A stretch of 64,000 nt of DNA. Source: Butyrivibrio sp. VCD2006 (GTDB taxonomy: Bacteria; Bacillota; Clostridia; Lachnospirales; Lachnospiraceae). Of this stretch, positions 17,955 through 25,897 are shown piece after piece. Numbering within the stretch: the first letter of the stretch is position 1; every line of letters begins with the position of its first letter. The translations under genes and the position numbers were made by a program. Below the pieces are notes generated by a model. It made no database searches and had not been told where the DNA came from. It worked only from the letters and a program-made list of their open reading frames with translations. The stretch lies in assembly GCF_000423925.1 (NCBI RefSeq), contig NZ_AUIX01000035.1, positions 1 to 64,000 of the forward strand. Direction: 5' to 3'.

Positions 17955-18002
17955 AAGAGCAGGCATGGATTCATAAATTGAATTCGTTGTCCTGTTCTTT
18001 TT
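17955..18002 (+). terminator. Terminator after the lipoprotein
   Basis: AAGAGCAGG (17955-17963) pairs with CCTGTTCTT (17991-17999), followed by TTT. Confidence 0.7.
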
Positions 18003-18136
18003 GATACAGGTGCTTTCTTGTAATCATTTCAGCAAAACATTAGAATAATAGTGTGTTTTGGTGGGAATAATAGGATTCTTGGATATAAAAGGCTATATTC
18101 CTGACTTTATTGATGTTTCTTGCAAGGATCAAACAA

Positions 18137-18287
18137 ATGGAAATTAATGAGAAAGACTGGAAACTTTTTAGAGAAAATCTGCCTATATGGCAGGAGAGAT
18201 ACATGGGATCTCGTTGAGGAATACAAGGAAATCCTTAAGGGCAGTGCTGAGAGGTTATTCTCGGCATTGTCTGGTCTCGCCAATTAA
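18137..18287 (+). pseudogene. Frameshifted small-protein gene remnant
   Basis: The ATG at 18137 opens MEINEKDWKLFRENLPIWQE, which stops after 25 codons. A shifted frame then reads TWDLVEEYKEILKGSAERLF and ends at 18287. The start resembles a family of small Lachnospiraceae proteins beginning MEIxEKDWKLFR, of unknown function. Both a frameshift and a shortened C-terminus are apparent. The remaining DNA from 18003 to about 18440 shows nothing else I can support. Confidence 0.5.
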
Positions 18288-18438
18288 TTAGGAGTGCCAA
18301 ATAATTAGAAAAGAGTAAATTATAGGTAGGAGAAAGCCTTGGCAAAAGCCGGCGTATTCCAATTGCGAATTTTGTGGGCTGGATGATCTCGGCTATAAAA
18401 TAACTCTCTCGAAAAAGAATAAATAAATTTTATAACGG

Positions 18439-18469
18439 GACTTTATTTGTCCACCTGATGTGATATACT
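18439..18469 (+). promoter_or_regulatory. Candidate promoter of the RtcB operon
   Basis: TATACT (18464-18469) is a good -10 box. The -35 region is weak (TTTATT near 18442) and is overlapped by the dyad GGAC...GTCC (18439-18452), which could be an operator. It is about 55 bases upstream of the leader ORF. Confidence 0.45.
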
Positions 18470-18525
18470 TACGTCAGTAACATAGAAATTCAAAGTGCTC
18501 GTACCGAGCAGAAAGGAGGACGATC

Positions 18526-18603
18526 ATGAAACACATGACGACTACATTTACAACTGAAACTAGAAATGACAGAGGCATGATTGTCCGCCGTCTTTTTGGC
18601 TGA
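18526..18603 (+). CDS. 25-codon leader peptide upstream of rtcB
   Basis: AAAGGAGGACGATC, one of the best ribosome sites in the window, precedes an ATG that opens a 25-codon frame (MKHMTTTFTTETRNDRGMIV then RRLFG, stop). A small hairpin TGCTCG/CGAGCA (18496-18510) stands just before the ribosome site. The stop codon lies inside the dyad CTGATAG/CTATCAG (18600-18615), and further hairpins follow before rtcB. No protein family is recognised. Such a short, well-initiated ORF ahead of an operon with competing hairpins suggests a leader peptide for translation-dependent attenuation. This is inferred. Confidence 0.6.
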   Translation: MKHMTTTFTTETRNDRGMIVRRLFG

Positions 18604-18651
18604 TAGTTCTATCAGTTTACCCATTTTTAGACAGGACAGTTATTAAGTAAG

Positions 18652-18700
18652 CCTCTGAAGATGAGAGGTGTCTTTTTTGTACCCATTTTTCAAAGACACC
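18652..18700 (+). promoter_or_regulatory. Overlapping hairpins between leader peptide and rtcB
   Basis: CCTCT (18652-18656) pairs with AGAGG (18664-18668), followed by TGTCTTTTTT as in a terminator. GGTGTCTTT (18667-18675) can instead pair with AAAGACACC (18692-18700). The two stems share bases and so exclude each other, the geometry of an attenuator. The second stem ends six bases before the rtcB ribosome site. Confidence 0.5.
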
Positions 18701-18717
18701 GATATGGAGGTTTTATT

Positions 18718-19851
18718 TTGATACAAATAACAGGAAAATACGCAGACGCAAGGATCATGTGCATGGGAGATGTGGCTGACGGGAATGTTGATCAGTATGC
18801 GATTGCGCAGATTCAGATGATAACTGACCTTGAAGCTGCATCAGGAAGTAAAATTTGCGTTATGCCTGATGTCCATCCGGGAAAAGTTGGCCCCATAGGT
18901 CTATCCATGACCGTAAAAGATACCGTGCTTCCGGCACTTATCGGAATAGATATCGGATGCGGAATGAGCATGGCTGCTATAGGAAAAGTAAGAAAAGATT
19001 TTCAGAAGCTTGATACCATAATCAGGGACAACGTTCCGGTTGGATTTACGAGCAGAAGCACAGTGCATAGGGATGCATCGGAATTTGATCCCGGCTGGCT
19101 ACGGTGTGCAAAGCACATAAGGCAGGACAAGGCAATGCTTAGCCTGGGAACACTAGGTGGAGGAAATCACTTCATTGAGATAGATACGGATGCAGATGGA
19201 GAGGGTTATCTTATCATCCACAGCGGAAGCCGCCATCTTGGGAAGGAAGTGGCTGAATACTACATGGAAAAGGGCCACAAATCCCTTAAAAAGCAGGGAA
19301 TAGAAGTCCCTTATGAAATGACTTTCCTCACAGATGAGCTTTTAGCGGATTATCTGCACGATATTGAGCTTGTTCAGGAATACGCAGCCTTGAACCGTCA
19401 GATCATGATTAAGGAAATCTGCAAAGGCATGAAGTGGAAGATAAAAGAGCAGAAAAGCTGCATCCACAACTGTATCGATGATACAGACGACTACGCAGTA
19501 CTTAGAAAAGGTGCTATCTCTGCCAAAAAAGATGAGGATGTAATCATCCCAATCAACATGAGGGATGGCGTGATTCTTGGTAAAGGAAAGGGAAATGAAG
19601 AGTGGAACTGCTCTGCACCGCACGGTGCAGGGAGACTGACTTCAAGGGAACAGGCTTTGAATTCACATACAGTATCCGAATTCAAGGCATCTATGAAGGG
19701 CATCTACTCAAGCTGCATCAGCAAGGACACACTTGATGAAGCACCTTTTGCCTACAGAGACATTGATTACATTAAAAAAGCTGTTGAGGATACCGTAGAG
19801 ATCACAAAGATCCTTAAGCCTGTTTATAACTACAAAGGTGGTAACGCATAA
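18718..19851 (+). CDS. rtcB: RtcB-family RNA ligase
   Basis: A 377-residue RtcB protein, which joins RNA 2',3'-cyclic phosphate or 3'-phosphate to 5'-OH ends through a GMP-histidine intermediate. It has the metal-site motif DIGCGM, MPDVHPGK, GGGNHFIEI, HSGSRHLGK, and APHGAGR with the guanylylated histidine. The frame is open from 18661, but that ATG lies in the attenuator hairpin; TGGAGG six bases before TTG at 18718 gives the family-like start MIQITGKYADA. The short type and the prfH remnant directly after it place it with the PrfH-linked RtcBs known to repair cleaved ribosomal RNA. Confidence 0.9.
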   Translation: MIQITGKYADARIMCMGDVADGNVDQYAIAQIQMITDLEAASGSKICVMPDVHPGKVGPIGLSMTVKDTVLPALIGIDIGCGMSMAAIGKVRKDFQKLDTIIRDNVPVGFTSRSTVHRDASEFDPGWLRCAKHIRQDKAMLSLGTLGGGNHFIEIDTDADGEGYLIIHSGSRHLGKEVAEYYMEKGHKSLKKQGIEVPYEMTFLTDELLADYLHDIELVQEYAALNRQIMIKEICKGMKWKIKEQKSCIHNCIDDTDDYAVLRKGAISAKKDEDVIIPINMRDGVILGKGKGNEEWNCSAPHGAGRLTSREQALNSHTVSEFKASMKGIYSSCISKDTLDEAPFAYRDIDYIKKAVEDTVEITKILKPVYNYKGGNA

Positions 19852-19869
19852 GAAAGAGGTAATCGGATA

Positions 19870-19971
19870 ATGATACTACAGATAAGCTCCGGGATGGGAC
19901 CTGTTGAGTGCAGGGTTGCCGTGGGCGGAATATACAGAGCATTGGAAAAAGAGGAGAACGAAGATTTATGA
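19870..19971 (+). pseudogene. prfH: prfH (release-factor-like) N-terminal remnant, 33 codons
   Basis: The frame reads MILQISSGMGPVECRVAVGG and 13 more codons to a TGA. This is the start of PrfH, the peptide release factor homologue that pairs with RtcB to rescue and repair ribosomes cut in the decoding centre. The rest of PrfH, including the GGQ domain, is absent. AAAGAGGTAATCGGAT offers a ribosome site. The stop overlaps the next gene's start (ATGA), so the remnant may persist as an upstream frame that couples translation to the AAA+ gene. Confidence 0.75.
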
Positions 19972-21053
19972 ATTTACCAATAACAGTAAATCAGGAAGAA
20001 TTACTGGATATTCTTCTTAACATAGCGCCGGCGCGCCCGGTTTTCATCTGGGGAGCACCCGGTATCGGAAAATCAGCTCTTGTAGAAGAGTTTGCAATGG
20101 AGGTTGGACTTGAGTGCGTATCACTCCTTGGAAGTCAGCTGGCTCCTGAGGATATCATTGGTATCCCGCAGATAAGGGGAGAGACATCAGAATTTCTCCC
20201 TCCCAAAATGATCGCAAGAAAAGAGCCCTATGTGCTTTTCCTTGATGAGCTAAACGCCTGCTCACAGGAGGTACAAAAGGCATTCTACAGCCTCATCTAT
20301 GAGAGAAGAATCGGGGAATACCACCTTCCCGAGGGCAGCATTGTCATCGGGGCGGGCAACAGAACTCAGGACGCAGCTATTGTTAAGACAATGTCCAGTG
20401 CACTTATAAACAGAATGTTTCATGTTCAGCTTAAGCCTGACGTAAAGAGTTGGCTTTCATGGGCGTATGGAAACGGAATCCACAGCTGGGTAACAGATTA
20501 CATCAGCCAGAGACCGGATCACCTTTTCTCTGAGCCGCCCAAGACAGAGGAGCCTTTTTCAACACCCAGATCATGGCACATGCTGAGCGATGCACTTAAG
20601 GAATTCGGAGCCGGGGAAAAAGAGATCCCTATCGACACTATAAGAATGCTTGCGTATGGAAGCATTTCAGCGAGTCATGCAGGAATGTTTGCTGCGTTCG
20701 TTAAGCAGCTTGATAACAAATATCTCCTTGAAGATATCATCAAGGGAGAGGCGAGATGGCCGGACAAGGCTGAGGACAGAGATGTTCTCTACTTCCTCGC
20801 ACAGTCATTCAGGGCAAGAATCCTTCATGATCTTCCTTCTCAGAAGTCTGAGATTGACAAGAAAACACAGTTTTTTGCCCACAGAGCAAAGGCACTTTTG
20901 AAGGAACTTGCGCAGATTAACTACGAGCTTGCTCAGATGGTGGTATCAGCAGATGACGGAAATATCCTTCCTGAGTGGTTCATGATCGAGATAGTAAGGG
21001 ATCTCCCCAGGCTCGTAGCACAGGAGAAAAAGAAGGATGGGAAAACAGCATAA
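19968..21053 (+). CDS. MoxR-type AAA+ ATPase
   Basis: A 361-residue AAA+ ATPase of the MoxR group. It has Walker A GAPGIGKSALVEEF, Walker B YVLFLDELNACSQEVQKAF, and the sensor-like IVIGAGNRTQD. MoxR proteins act as chaperone-like partners of vWA-domain proteins; a vWA protein is encoded by the next gene, whose start overlaps this gene's end by 17 bases. The frame is open from 19908, but the ATG at 19968 has GAGGAG upstream, overlaps the prfH-remnant stop, and gives the family-like start MNLPITVNQEE. Confidence 0.9.
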   Translation: MNLPITVNQEELLDILLNIAPARPVFIWGAPGIGKSALVEEFAMEVGLECVSLLGSQLAPEDIIGIPQIRGETSEFLPPKMIARKEPYVLFLDELNACSQEVQKAFYSLIYERRIGEYHLPEGSIVIGAGNRTQDAAIVKTMSSALINRMFHVQLKPDVKSWLSWAYGNGIHSWVTDYISQRPDHLFSEPPKTEEPFSTPRSWHMLSDALKEFGAGEKEIPIDTIRMLAYGSISASHAGMFAAFVKQLDNKYLLEDIIKGEARWPDKAEDRDVLYFLAQSFRARILHDLPSQKSEIDKKTQFFAHRAKALLKELAQINYELAQMVVSADDGNILPEWFMIEIVRDLPRLVAQEKKKDGKTA

Positions 21054-22899
21054 GGAAAAAGAAGATCCAAATCTGGTCCAGCTCAAAAATGGGATCAGTA
21101 TTATTGATAACCATGATGTTTTCAGACATCTTATATCATGGAATCTTCAGATTGTAGGAAGAAAAGAGCTTGGAAAGAAAACGGCAGCATGCTCAAAAGC
21201 GGATGGGACAATCCTGGTAAATAAGGATATGGCGCTTGCACCCAAGCAGTGGGCCTACGCAATAGCCCACTGCATTCTGCACAACTGCTTTGGACACTAT
21301 GATCTTGATAAGGTTCCGGGCTATACAGAGACAGATTCATCAGGAGAAAAAACGAAAAAAGCCGCTTTTAACAAAAAGCTTTGGAATATCGCATGTGATA
21401 TATACGTGGACAGGTTCCTTAATGATATCAGGCTTGGAGAACCACTTAACCAGTCACCGGTAGGGAGCATCCCCTTTAGCATCATGGAGGATGAGCTTAA
21501 GATATATGACTATCTGATGCGGGAAAACTGGAATGAGGACAACCATATCTATGGAGTGGGCTCAATCGATAGTATGGACATGGTCGGTCTGGAAAAGCCC
21601 CTAGAATACAAGATAAACAGATGGGGTGAGCAGGAAAAAAATGAATATGCAAGCAGTTTTGCTTATCATCTGGCAAATTCCGTATCAAATGCGGTATATA
21701 AAGCTGCTGACAGGGAAATAGAGTGCTCTCGCGGAAGAGAGATTGCGGGATGGTTTATCAACACATTCCCGCTTCTTGGCGCAATTGCTTCATCTTTCAA
21801 GATCGTAGATGACATAGAGGCCTGCAGAAAGTACGACATAAGCATAGCGGCTGTGGATGCTTTTGAAGGGGTTATTTTCATGAATACCTCTAAAAATCTA
21901 TCTGACAATGAATGGCGATTTGTTATGGCACATGAGTTTCTTCATGCAGCGCTTCTCCATCACAGAAGAGCGGCGGGAAGAGATCCGTATCTATGGAATA
22001 TCGCCACTGATTATGTGATCAACGGCTGGCTCTTTGAGATGCAGATAGGCGTCATGCCGGAAGGCGTACTCTATGATCCGGCACTTCGAAATAAGTCCGC
22101 GGAAGAAATATACGATATCATCTACCAGGATATTAGAACCTATATGAGACTGAATACATTCAGAGGTAACGGTCAGGGAGATATCATGGGAAGAAGAACT
22201 CCGGGAACATTTGGAACAGGAGAAAGAGGAGTATCCCTTGATGAATTCTACAGAAATGCGCTAACGCAGGGGTTTGAATATGAGATATCAATGAGGGGAA
22301 GAGGCTTTATTCCCGCAGGTCTCGTTGAAGAGATTAGAGCTTTGGCTATGCCTCCGATACCCTGGGATGTCAGGCTTTCCGAGTGGTTCAATGCACATAT
22401 AAGACCTCTTGAAAAACACAGAAGTTACGCTCATCCCAGCAGAAGACAGAGCTGCACACCCGATATTCCAAGAGCAAGATATGTTGTTACGGAATCAGGC
22501 GACACATCAAGGACCTTCGGAGTAATAATCGATACATCGGGCTCCATGACAACCTCAGAGATAGGAAAAGCCCTTGGCGCTGTGGCCAGCTATGCTGCTT
22601 CAAGAGATGTTTTTGCGGCAAGAGTGATCTTCTGTGATGCAAATGCTTATGATGCAGGATACATGACGCCGGATGAAATCGCGGGCAGAGTAAAGGTAAT
22701 CGGAAGAGGCGGAACAAGGCTTCAGCCTGCAGTTGATATGTTACAGGAGGCAAAGGATTTTCCAAAGGATGGCCCGATACTGATCATTACTGATGGAGAG
22801 ATTGACAAGCACCTTGATTTAAAAAGAGAACACGCATTTATTCTGCCAGGCGGGTGCAGGTTACCTTTCAGGGCAAGGGGAGAAGTATTTAATATGTAA
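21037..22899 (+). CDS. Double metallopeptidase-like and vWA domain protein
   Basis: A 620-residue protein with three parts. Residues 20-130 form a metallopeptidase-like half with the degenerate motif AHCILHNCFGH (78-87) and LWNIACD (115-121). Residues 250-345 repeat the scheme with a true zinc motif HEFLH (299-303) and LWNIATD (319-325). The C-terminus is a vWA domain with the MIDAS motif DTSGS and a TDGE turn. This matches vWA-like putative metallopeptidases (DUF2201 type). It overlaps the MoxR gene, so the two products probably work as a complex, perhaps acting on proteins linked to the RNA that RtcB repairs. That role is inferred. Confidence 0.87.
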   Translation: MGKQHKEKEDPNLVQLKNGISIIDNHDVFRHLISWNLQIVGRKELGKKTAACSKADGTILVNKDMALAPKQWAYAIAHCILHNCFGHYDLDKVPGYTETDSSGEKTKKAAFNKKLWNIACDIYVDRFLNDIRLGEPLNQSPVGSIPFSIMEDELKIYDYLMRENWNEDNHIYGVGSIDSMDMVGLEKPLEYKINRWGEQEKNEYASSFAYHLANSVSNAVYKAADREIECSRGREIAGWFINTFPLLGAIASSFKIVDDIEACRKYDISIAAVDAFEGVIFMNTSKNLSDNEWRFVMAHEFLHAALLHHRRAAGRDPYLWNIATDYVINGWLFEMQIGVMPEGVLYDPALRNKSAEEIYDIIYQDIRTYMRLNTFRGNGQGDIMGRRTPGTFGTGERGVSLDEFYRNALTQGFEYEISMRGRGFIPAGLVEEIRALAMPPIPWDVRLSEWFNAHIRPLEKHRSYAHPSRRQSCTPDIPRARYVVTESGDTSRTFGVIIDTSGSMTTSEIGKALGAVASYAASRDVFAARVIFCDANAYDAGYMTPDEIAGRVKVIGRGGTRLQPAVDMLQEAKDFPKDGPILIITDGEIDKHLDLKREHAFILPGGCRLPFRARGEVFNM

Positions 22900-22902
22900 A
22901 AG

Positions 22903-22940
22903 AAAAGGACTTCGGGCTATATGCCCAGAAGTCCTTTTTT
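22903..22940 (+). terminator. Terminator of the RtcB operon
   Basis: AAAAGGACTTC, then GGGC/GCCC, then GAAGTCCTTTT: a strong stem followed by TT. It may also serve the convergent small membrane gene. Confidence 0.85.
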
Positions 22941-22949
22941 GAACAGCAG

Positions 22950-23144
22950 TTACTCGCTTTTGGTTGCCTTATATGCATCCATTCTATCCTTAATACCCTT
23001 GCAAATACCATAGATAAGGAAGCAGAAGCCAATACCCTGGAACAGTCCAAGGAAATATCCTTTAAAAAGTGCACCTGCAGCACCTATGAGTAAGATACCT
23101 ATCATTTCAATAGTAAGAAATCCGTAATTTTTTGTGTTTTCCAT
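22950..23144 (-). CDS. Small two-helix membrane protein
   Basis: A 64-residue protein (MENTKNYGFLTIEMIGILLI, then GYFLGLFQGIGFCFLIYGI) with two hydrophobic helices and a basic tail. The frame starts at 23153, but GGAGG lies immediately before that ATG and nine bases before the ATG at 23144, which is preferred. It follows the XRE regulator gene after about 50 bases and probably shares its transcript. The family is unknown; small membrane proteins next to XRE-membrane regulators are common in Firmicutes. Confidence 0.65.
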   Translation of the reverse strand: MENTKNYGFLTIEMIGILLIGAAGALFKGYFLGLFQGIGFCFLIYGICKGIKDRMDAYKATKSE

Positions 23145-23190
23145 TTTTTTCATCCTCCAACGTTATTATGCTTTTTATATCTAGTGTTAT

Positions 23191-23787
23191 TTATTTGAAA
23201 AAGCATATTAAGAGAATGTCGATACCACCGCATATTGCAGCTGCTATAAGGCCTGAAGCAATTGCGAACAGGATTTTCTGGTAAGGTCTCTTTGCTTCTT
23301 CTTTTATTTTATCTGTAGAGCTGAGCTCTTCGCCTTTGGTAAAGGCAATGATTTCCTTATAAGTCTGGACATTGTACTCTTTTTTAATGCTCTCTATCTT
23401 ATAAGAAAAGAACATTAGGATTGCGAATAACATACCAAATGGTATGAAAAACCAAAATCCAATCTTAAAGGCCAGAATCGGCGTGGAAATCAGGACTGCT
23501 ATCATTGTGAGCAGCATTCCTTTTGCGTAGGTGTTCATCTTTTTGATGTCTGCTTCACTTTGTTCAGATACGATTTTTTCCATCTTTTTAACATCTCCTT
23601 TTAATAGTTGGTCTATCGAGACGTCGAATATGTCACTTATTAGAAGAACGCTTTGAATATCCGGATAGCTTTTATCATTTTCCCAGTTCGATATGGTCTG
23701 TCTTGTCACGAAAAGCTTCTCCGCCAATTCGTCCTGATTGATATTAAGACTTTTCCGTAATTCCTTAAGTCTGTTTCCAAGTTCCAT
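23191..23787 (-). CDS. XRE regulator with C-terminal membrane segments
   Basis: A 198-residue protein. The XRE helix-turn-helix is at residues 1-65 (LRKSLNINQDELAEKLFVTR, TISNWENDKSYPD), then a linker and three hydrophobic segments (about residues 92-110, 112-128, 172-196). This architecture suggests a membrane-tethered regulator that senses envelope state. It probably controls its own small operon with the two-helix protein. The dyad at 23870-23895 upstream could be its operator. Confidence 0.85.
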   Translation of the reverse strand: MELGNRLKELRKSLNINQDELAEKLFVTRQTISNWENDKSYPDIQSVLLISDIFDVSIDQLLKGDVKKMEKIVSEQSEADIKKMNTYAKGMLLTMIAVLISTPILAFKIGFWFFIPFGMLFAILMFFSYKIESIKKEYNVQTYKEIIAFTKGEELSSTDKIKEEAKRPYQKILFAIASGLIAAAICGGIDILLICFFK

Positions 23788-23869
23788 ATGTGTCTGTCTC
23801 TCTTTCCACCTCAGAATATCGAGATATTGAATTTGATGCCATCAAAAGGCTTTTACATTAGCCATTTTG

Positions 23870-23895
23870 GGCATGTCAAAATGTTTTTACATGCC
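23870..23895. promoter_or_regulatory. Inverted repeat upstream of the XRE gene
   Basis: GGCATGT (23870-23876) and ACATGCC (23889-23895) form a 7-bp dyad with a 12-base spacer, about 85 bases upstream of the regulator. It is a candidate operator. A half-similar TTTTACAT also lies at 23851-23858. Confidence 0.45.
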
Positions 23896-24101
23896 AGATA
23901 TTACTATAACACAGCGACTTCTTATATTATACAGATATTTCTGAAATTCATACGTGCACTAAAATGCCTTAAATAATATCTCTTATATCGTGTGATAAAA
24001 CTGTGATAAATGACTTGATAAGATTGCATCATCGAAAGAAACAAAAACAAACAAGCCGCAATGAGCGGGAATAATTAAACAAGTCCAAGGGGGATAAAAA
24101 A

Positions 24102-24638
24102 ATGAAAGCAAATGTTATTAAAGGTATTGTTACAGGCGTAGTTGCAGTTATGATGATCGGATCTCTTACAGCATGCGGAATGACAAGGGAAGTATCTTCT
24201 AACCTGGTGGTTGAAGCTTCATGGGACGACAGCAGTGATGAGGAGCAGGCTGAGTACAGTGAAGAAGAGATGATGAATCTTGAAGAAGAGATCAATGCAG
24301 TTCAGGAATCTTTGATCTTTATGGGCGGTCTTAAGACCACAGATGATGATTTTAATGAGATCGATGTAGCAATGTTCAGAAATGAGGATGGCGAAATCGT
24401 TTATATATATGAGCAAGATGATACTCTTGATTACGGCATTTATACAACAGAGTATGCTACGACAGCTGATGGTGAGGAATACGCAGAGATAGATGGCAGC
24501 ATTGGAAAATATGGCTACTACTTCAACGAGGATCTTGTAAGCGGAATCATCATCGATACAGATGGCAACGTTCATGAAGCCATTGAGCTTGATGAAGAAG
24601 GCGCAAGAGACTACGTTAGAAAGACTCTTGGAGCCTGA
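24102..24638 (+). CDS. Small acidic lipoprotein
   Basis: A 178-residue lipoprotein with a signal peptide ending in the lipobox LTACG (about residues 22-26), a Glu/Ser-rich linker and a small domain rich in Asp, Glu and Tyr. GGGGGATAAAAAA precedes the ATG. The function is unknown. Its last 23 codons (NVHEAIELDEEGARDYVRKT to the stop) are repeated almost exactly in the relic at 56663-56733, so a second copy once existed. It stands alone between the XRE regulator and the CPBP gene. Confidence 0.75.
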   Translation: MKANVIKGIVTGVVAVMMIGSLTACGMTREVSSNLVVEASWDDSSDEEQAEYSEEEMMNLEEEINAVQESLIFMGGLKTTDDDFNEIDVAMFRNEDGEIVYIYEQDDTLDYGIYTTEYATTADGEEYAEIDGSIGKYGYYFNEDLVSGIIIDTDGNVHEAIELDEEGARDYVRKTLGA

Positions 24639-24703
24639 TAACATATTTTTTAAGGGCCGGTTGACTCGAATTCAGCAGCCGATTTAGTAATTTAATATCA
24701 GTG

Positions 24704-24748
24704 AAAAACAGGTCATTATCCGTGAATGGAAACGACCTGTTTTATTGT
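24704..24748 (+). terminator. Terminator after the lipoprotein
   Basis: AAAACAGGTC (24705-24714) pairs with GACCTGTTTT (24734-24743), followed by ATTG. Confidence 0.75.
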
Positions 24749-24796
24749 GTGATAGGCTTATTTATAGGGATAAACCAGATATTTCAGGAGGGGATT

Positions 24797-25534
24797 ATGT
24801 CAAAACATTTAGTAAGAAATACAGTTTTAGCGACGATCACGGTTCTTCTGTTCTACTTTGCACAGGGGGCTGCTGTAGTAATGGGACAGCTGGAGGGACT
24901 TAAGGCTATTACGATACAGGCAGCTATTATATGGAGCGGTGCATTAGTAGCTATCGCATTTTTTCTTATAAAGGACCACAGCCTTAAGGAGTTGGGGTTC
25001 CGGAAGCCTGTGAGAGGCATGGCTGTAAAGTTTCTGTATTACGCTCCGCTAATAATTGTTGCACTGGCTGCTTTTACAGGTGGTATCAAATTCGATAACG
25101 GTAGATTTTTTATTCCGAATCTGATATTTACACTCGGTATAGGCCTGACAGAAGAGCTCTATTTCAGGGGTATCATTTGCAATATGTGGAAAGAAAAGGA
25201 GAAGGCTGCGATTCTTATTTCATCAGCTCTTTTTGGGCTGAGTCATCTGTTGAACGTTATGGGTGGTGCAGGTCTTGCTGAAACACTTTTGCAGATAGCG
25301 TTTGCATTTACTTATGGAATTGTTATGGCATTTGTGATCCTCAGGACTAAAAGTATCCGGCCATGTATTTTGTTACATGCACTTCATGATTTTTGCGGTT
25401 TTATCACAAATGAAGGTGATATGAAACTGAACATAATGGTAGGAACAATTCAGTTTGTAGTGCTTCTTTTGTATTGCATGTATTTGCTGGTTAGGATGAA
25501 GGAAAACGATACTGATAAATCGGAGGAAAGATGA
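24797..25534 (+). CDS. CPBP-family intramembrane protease
   Basis: A 245-residue membrane protein of the CPBP (CAAX protease / bacteriocin-processing) family. It has about seven hydrophobic segments, the active-site motif TEELYFRG (paired glutamates plus arginine), and the later histidines in FGLSHLLN and LLHALHDF. The longer frame from 24701 includes the preceding terminator; GGAGGGGATT fixes the ATG at 24797. CPBP proteins process or confer immunity to small peptides in Firmicutes. No bacteriocin gene is seen next to it. Confidence 0.85.
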   Translation: MSKHLVRNTVLATITVLLFYFAQGAAVVMGQLEGLKAITIQAAIIWSGALVAIAFFLIKDHSLKELGFRKPVRGMAVKFLYYAPLIIVALAAFTGGIKFDNGRFFIPNLIFTLGIGLTEELYFRGIICNMWKEKEKAAILISSALFGLSHLLNVMGGAGLAETLLQIAFAFTYGIVMAFVILRTKSIRPCILLHALHDFCGFITNEGDMKLNIMVGTIQFVVLLLYCMYLLVRMKENDTDKSEER

Positions 25535-25656
25535 TGGAACCAATAAATATGTAAAAAATAGTTTTGAAGCTGCAGGAACATACTGTAAAGCTTTTGGCGC
25601 AGAAATCACTCGTGAGCGATGGTGGATATCAATTTAATAAATCAGTGCAAGAAAGG

Positions 25657-25690
25657 CATCCCGAGGATCAGCATCCCCGGGATGTTTTTG
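25657..25690 (+). terminator. Terminator after the CPBP gene
   Basis: CATCCCG (25657-25663) and CGGGATG (25678-25684), followed by TTTTTG. The stem resembles the hsp20 terminator. Confidence 0.75.
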
Positions 25691-25897
25691 CATTACGAAA
25701 AGCTTATGATAGTACATTTTTAGGTCATATAATTTGTTGAAATGTTTATAAAAAGTTAATATGCCGAAAATTGACGCTATATATGTACAACTATACAATT
25801 AAGCTAGTTGAGTATGTTTGCGGTATTTTGCGTACTTTTTTAAGAAGGCATTATTTTGAAATTCCGTTTCCTTTATTTCAGGAAGGATTAAAGCTGC

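Noticed and set aside
18290..18440. Possible riboswitch upstream of the RtcB operon
   Set aside because: No known aptamer core is recognisable, and the stretch lies upstream of the likely promoter.
18661..18717. ATG at 18661 as the rtcB start
   Set aside because: It lies in a terminator-like hairpin, lacks a ribosome site and adds 19 residues foreign to the family; TTG at 18718 has GGAGG and a family-like N-terminus.
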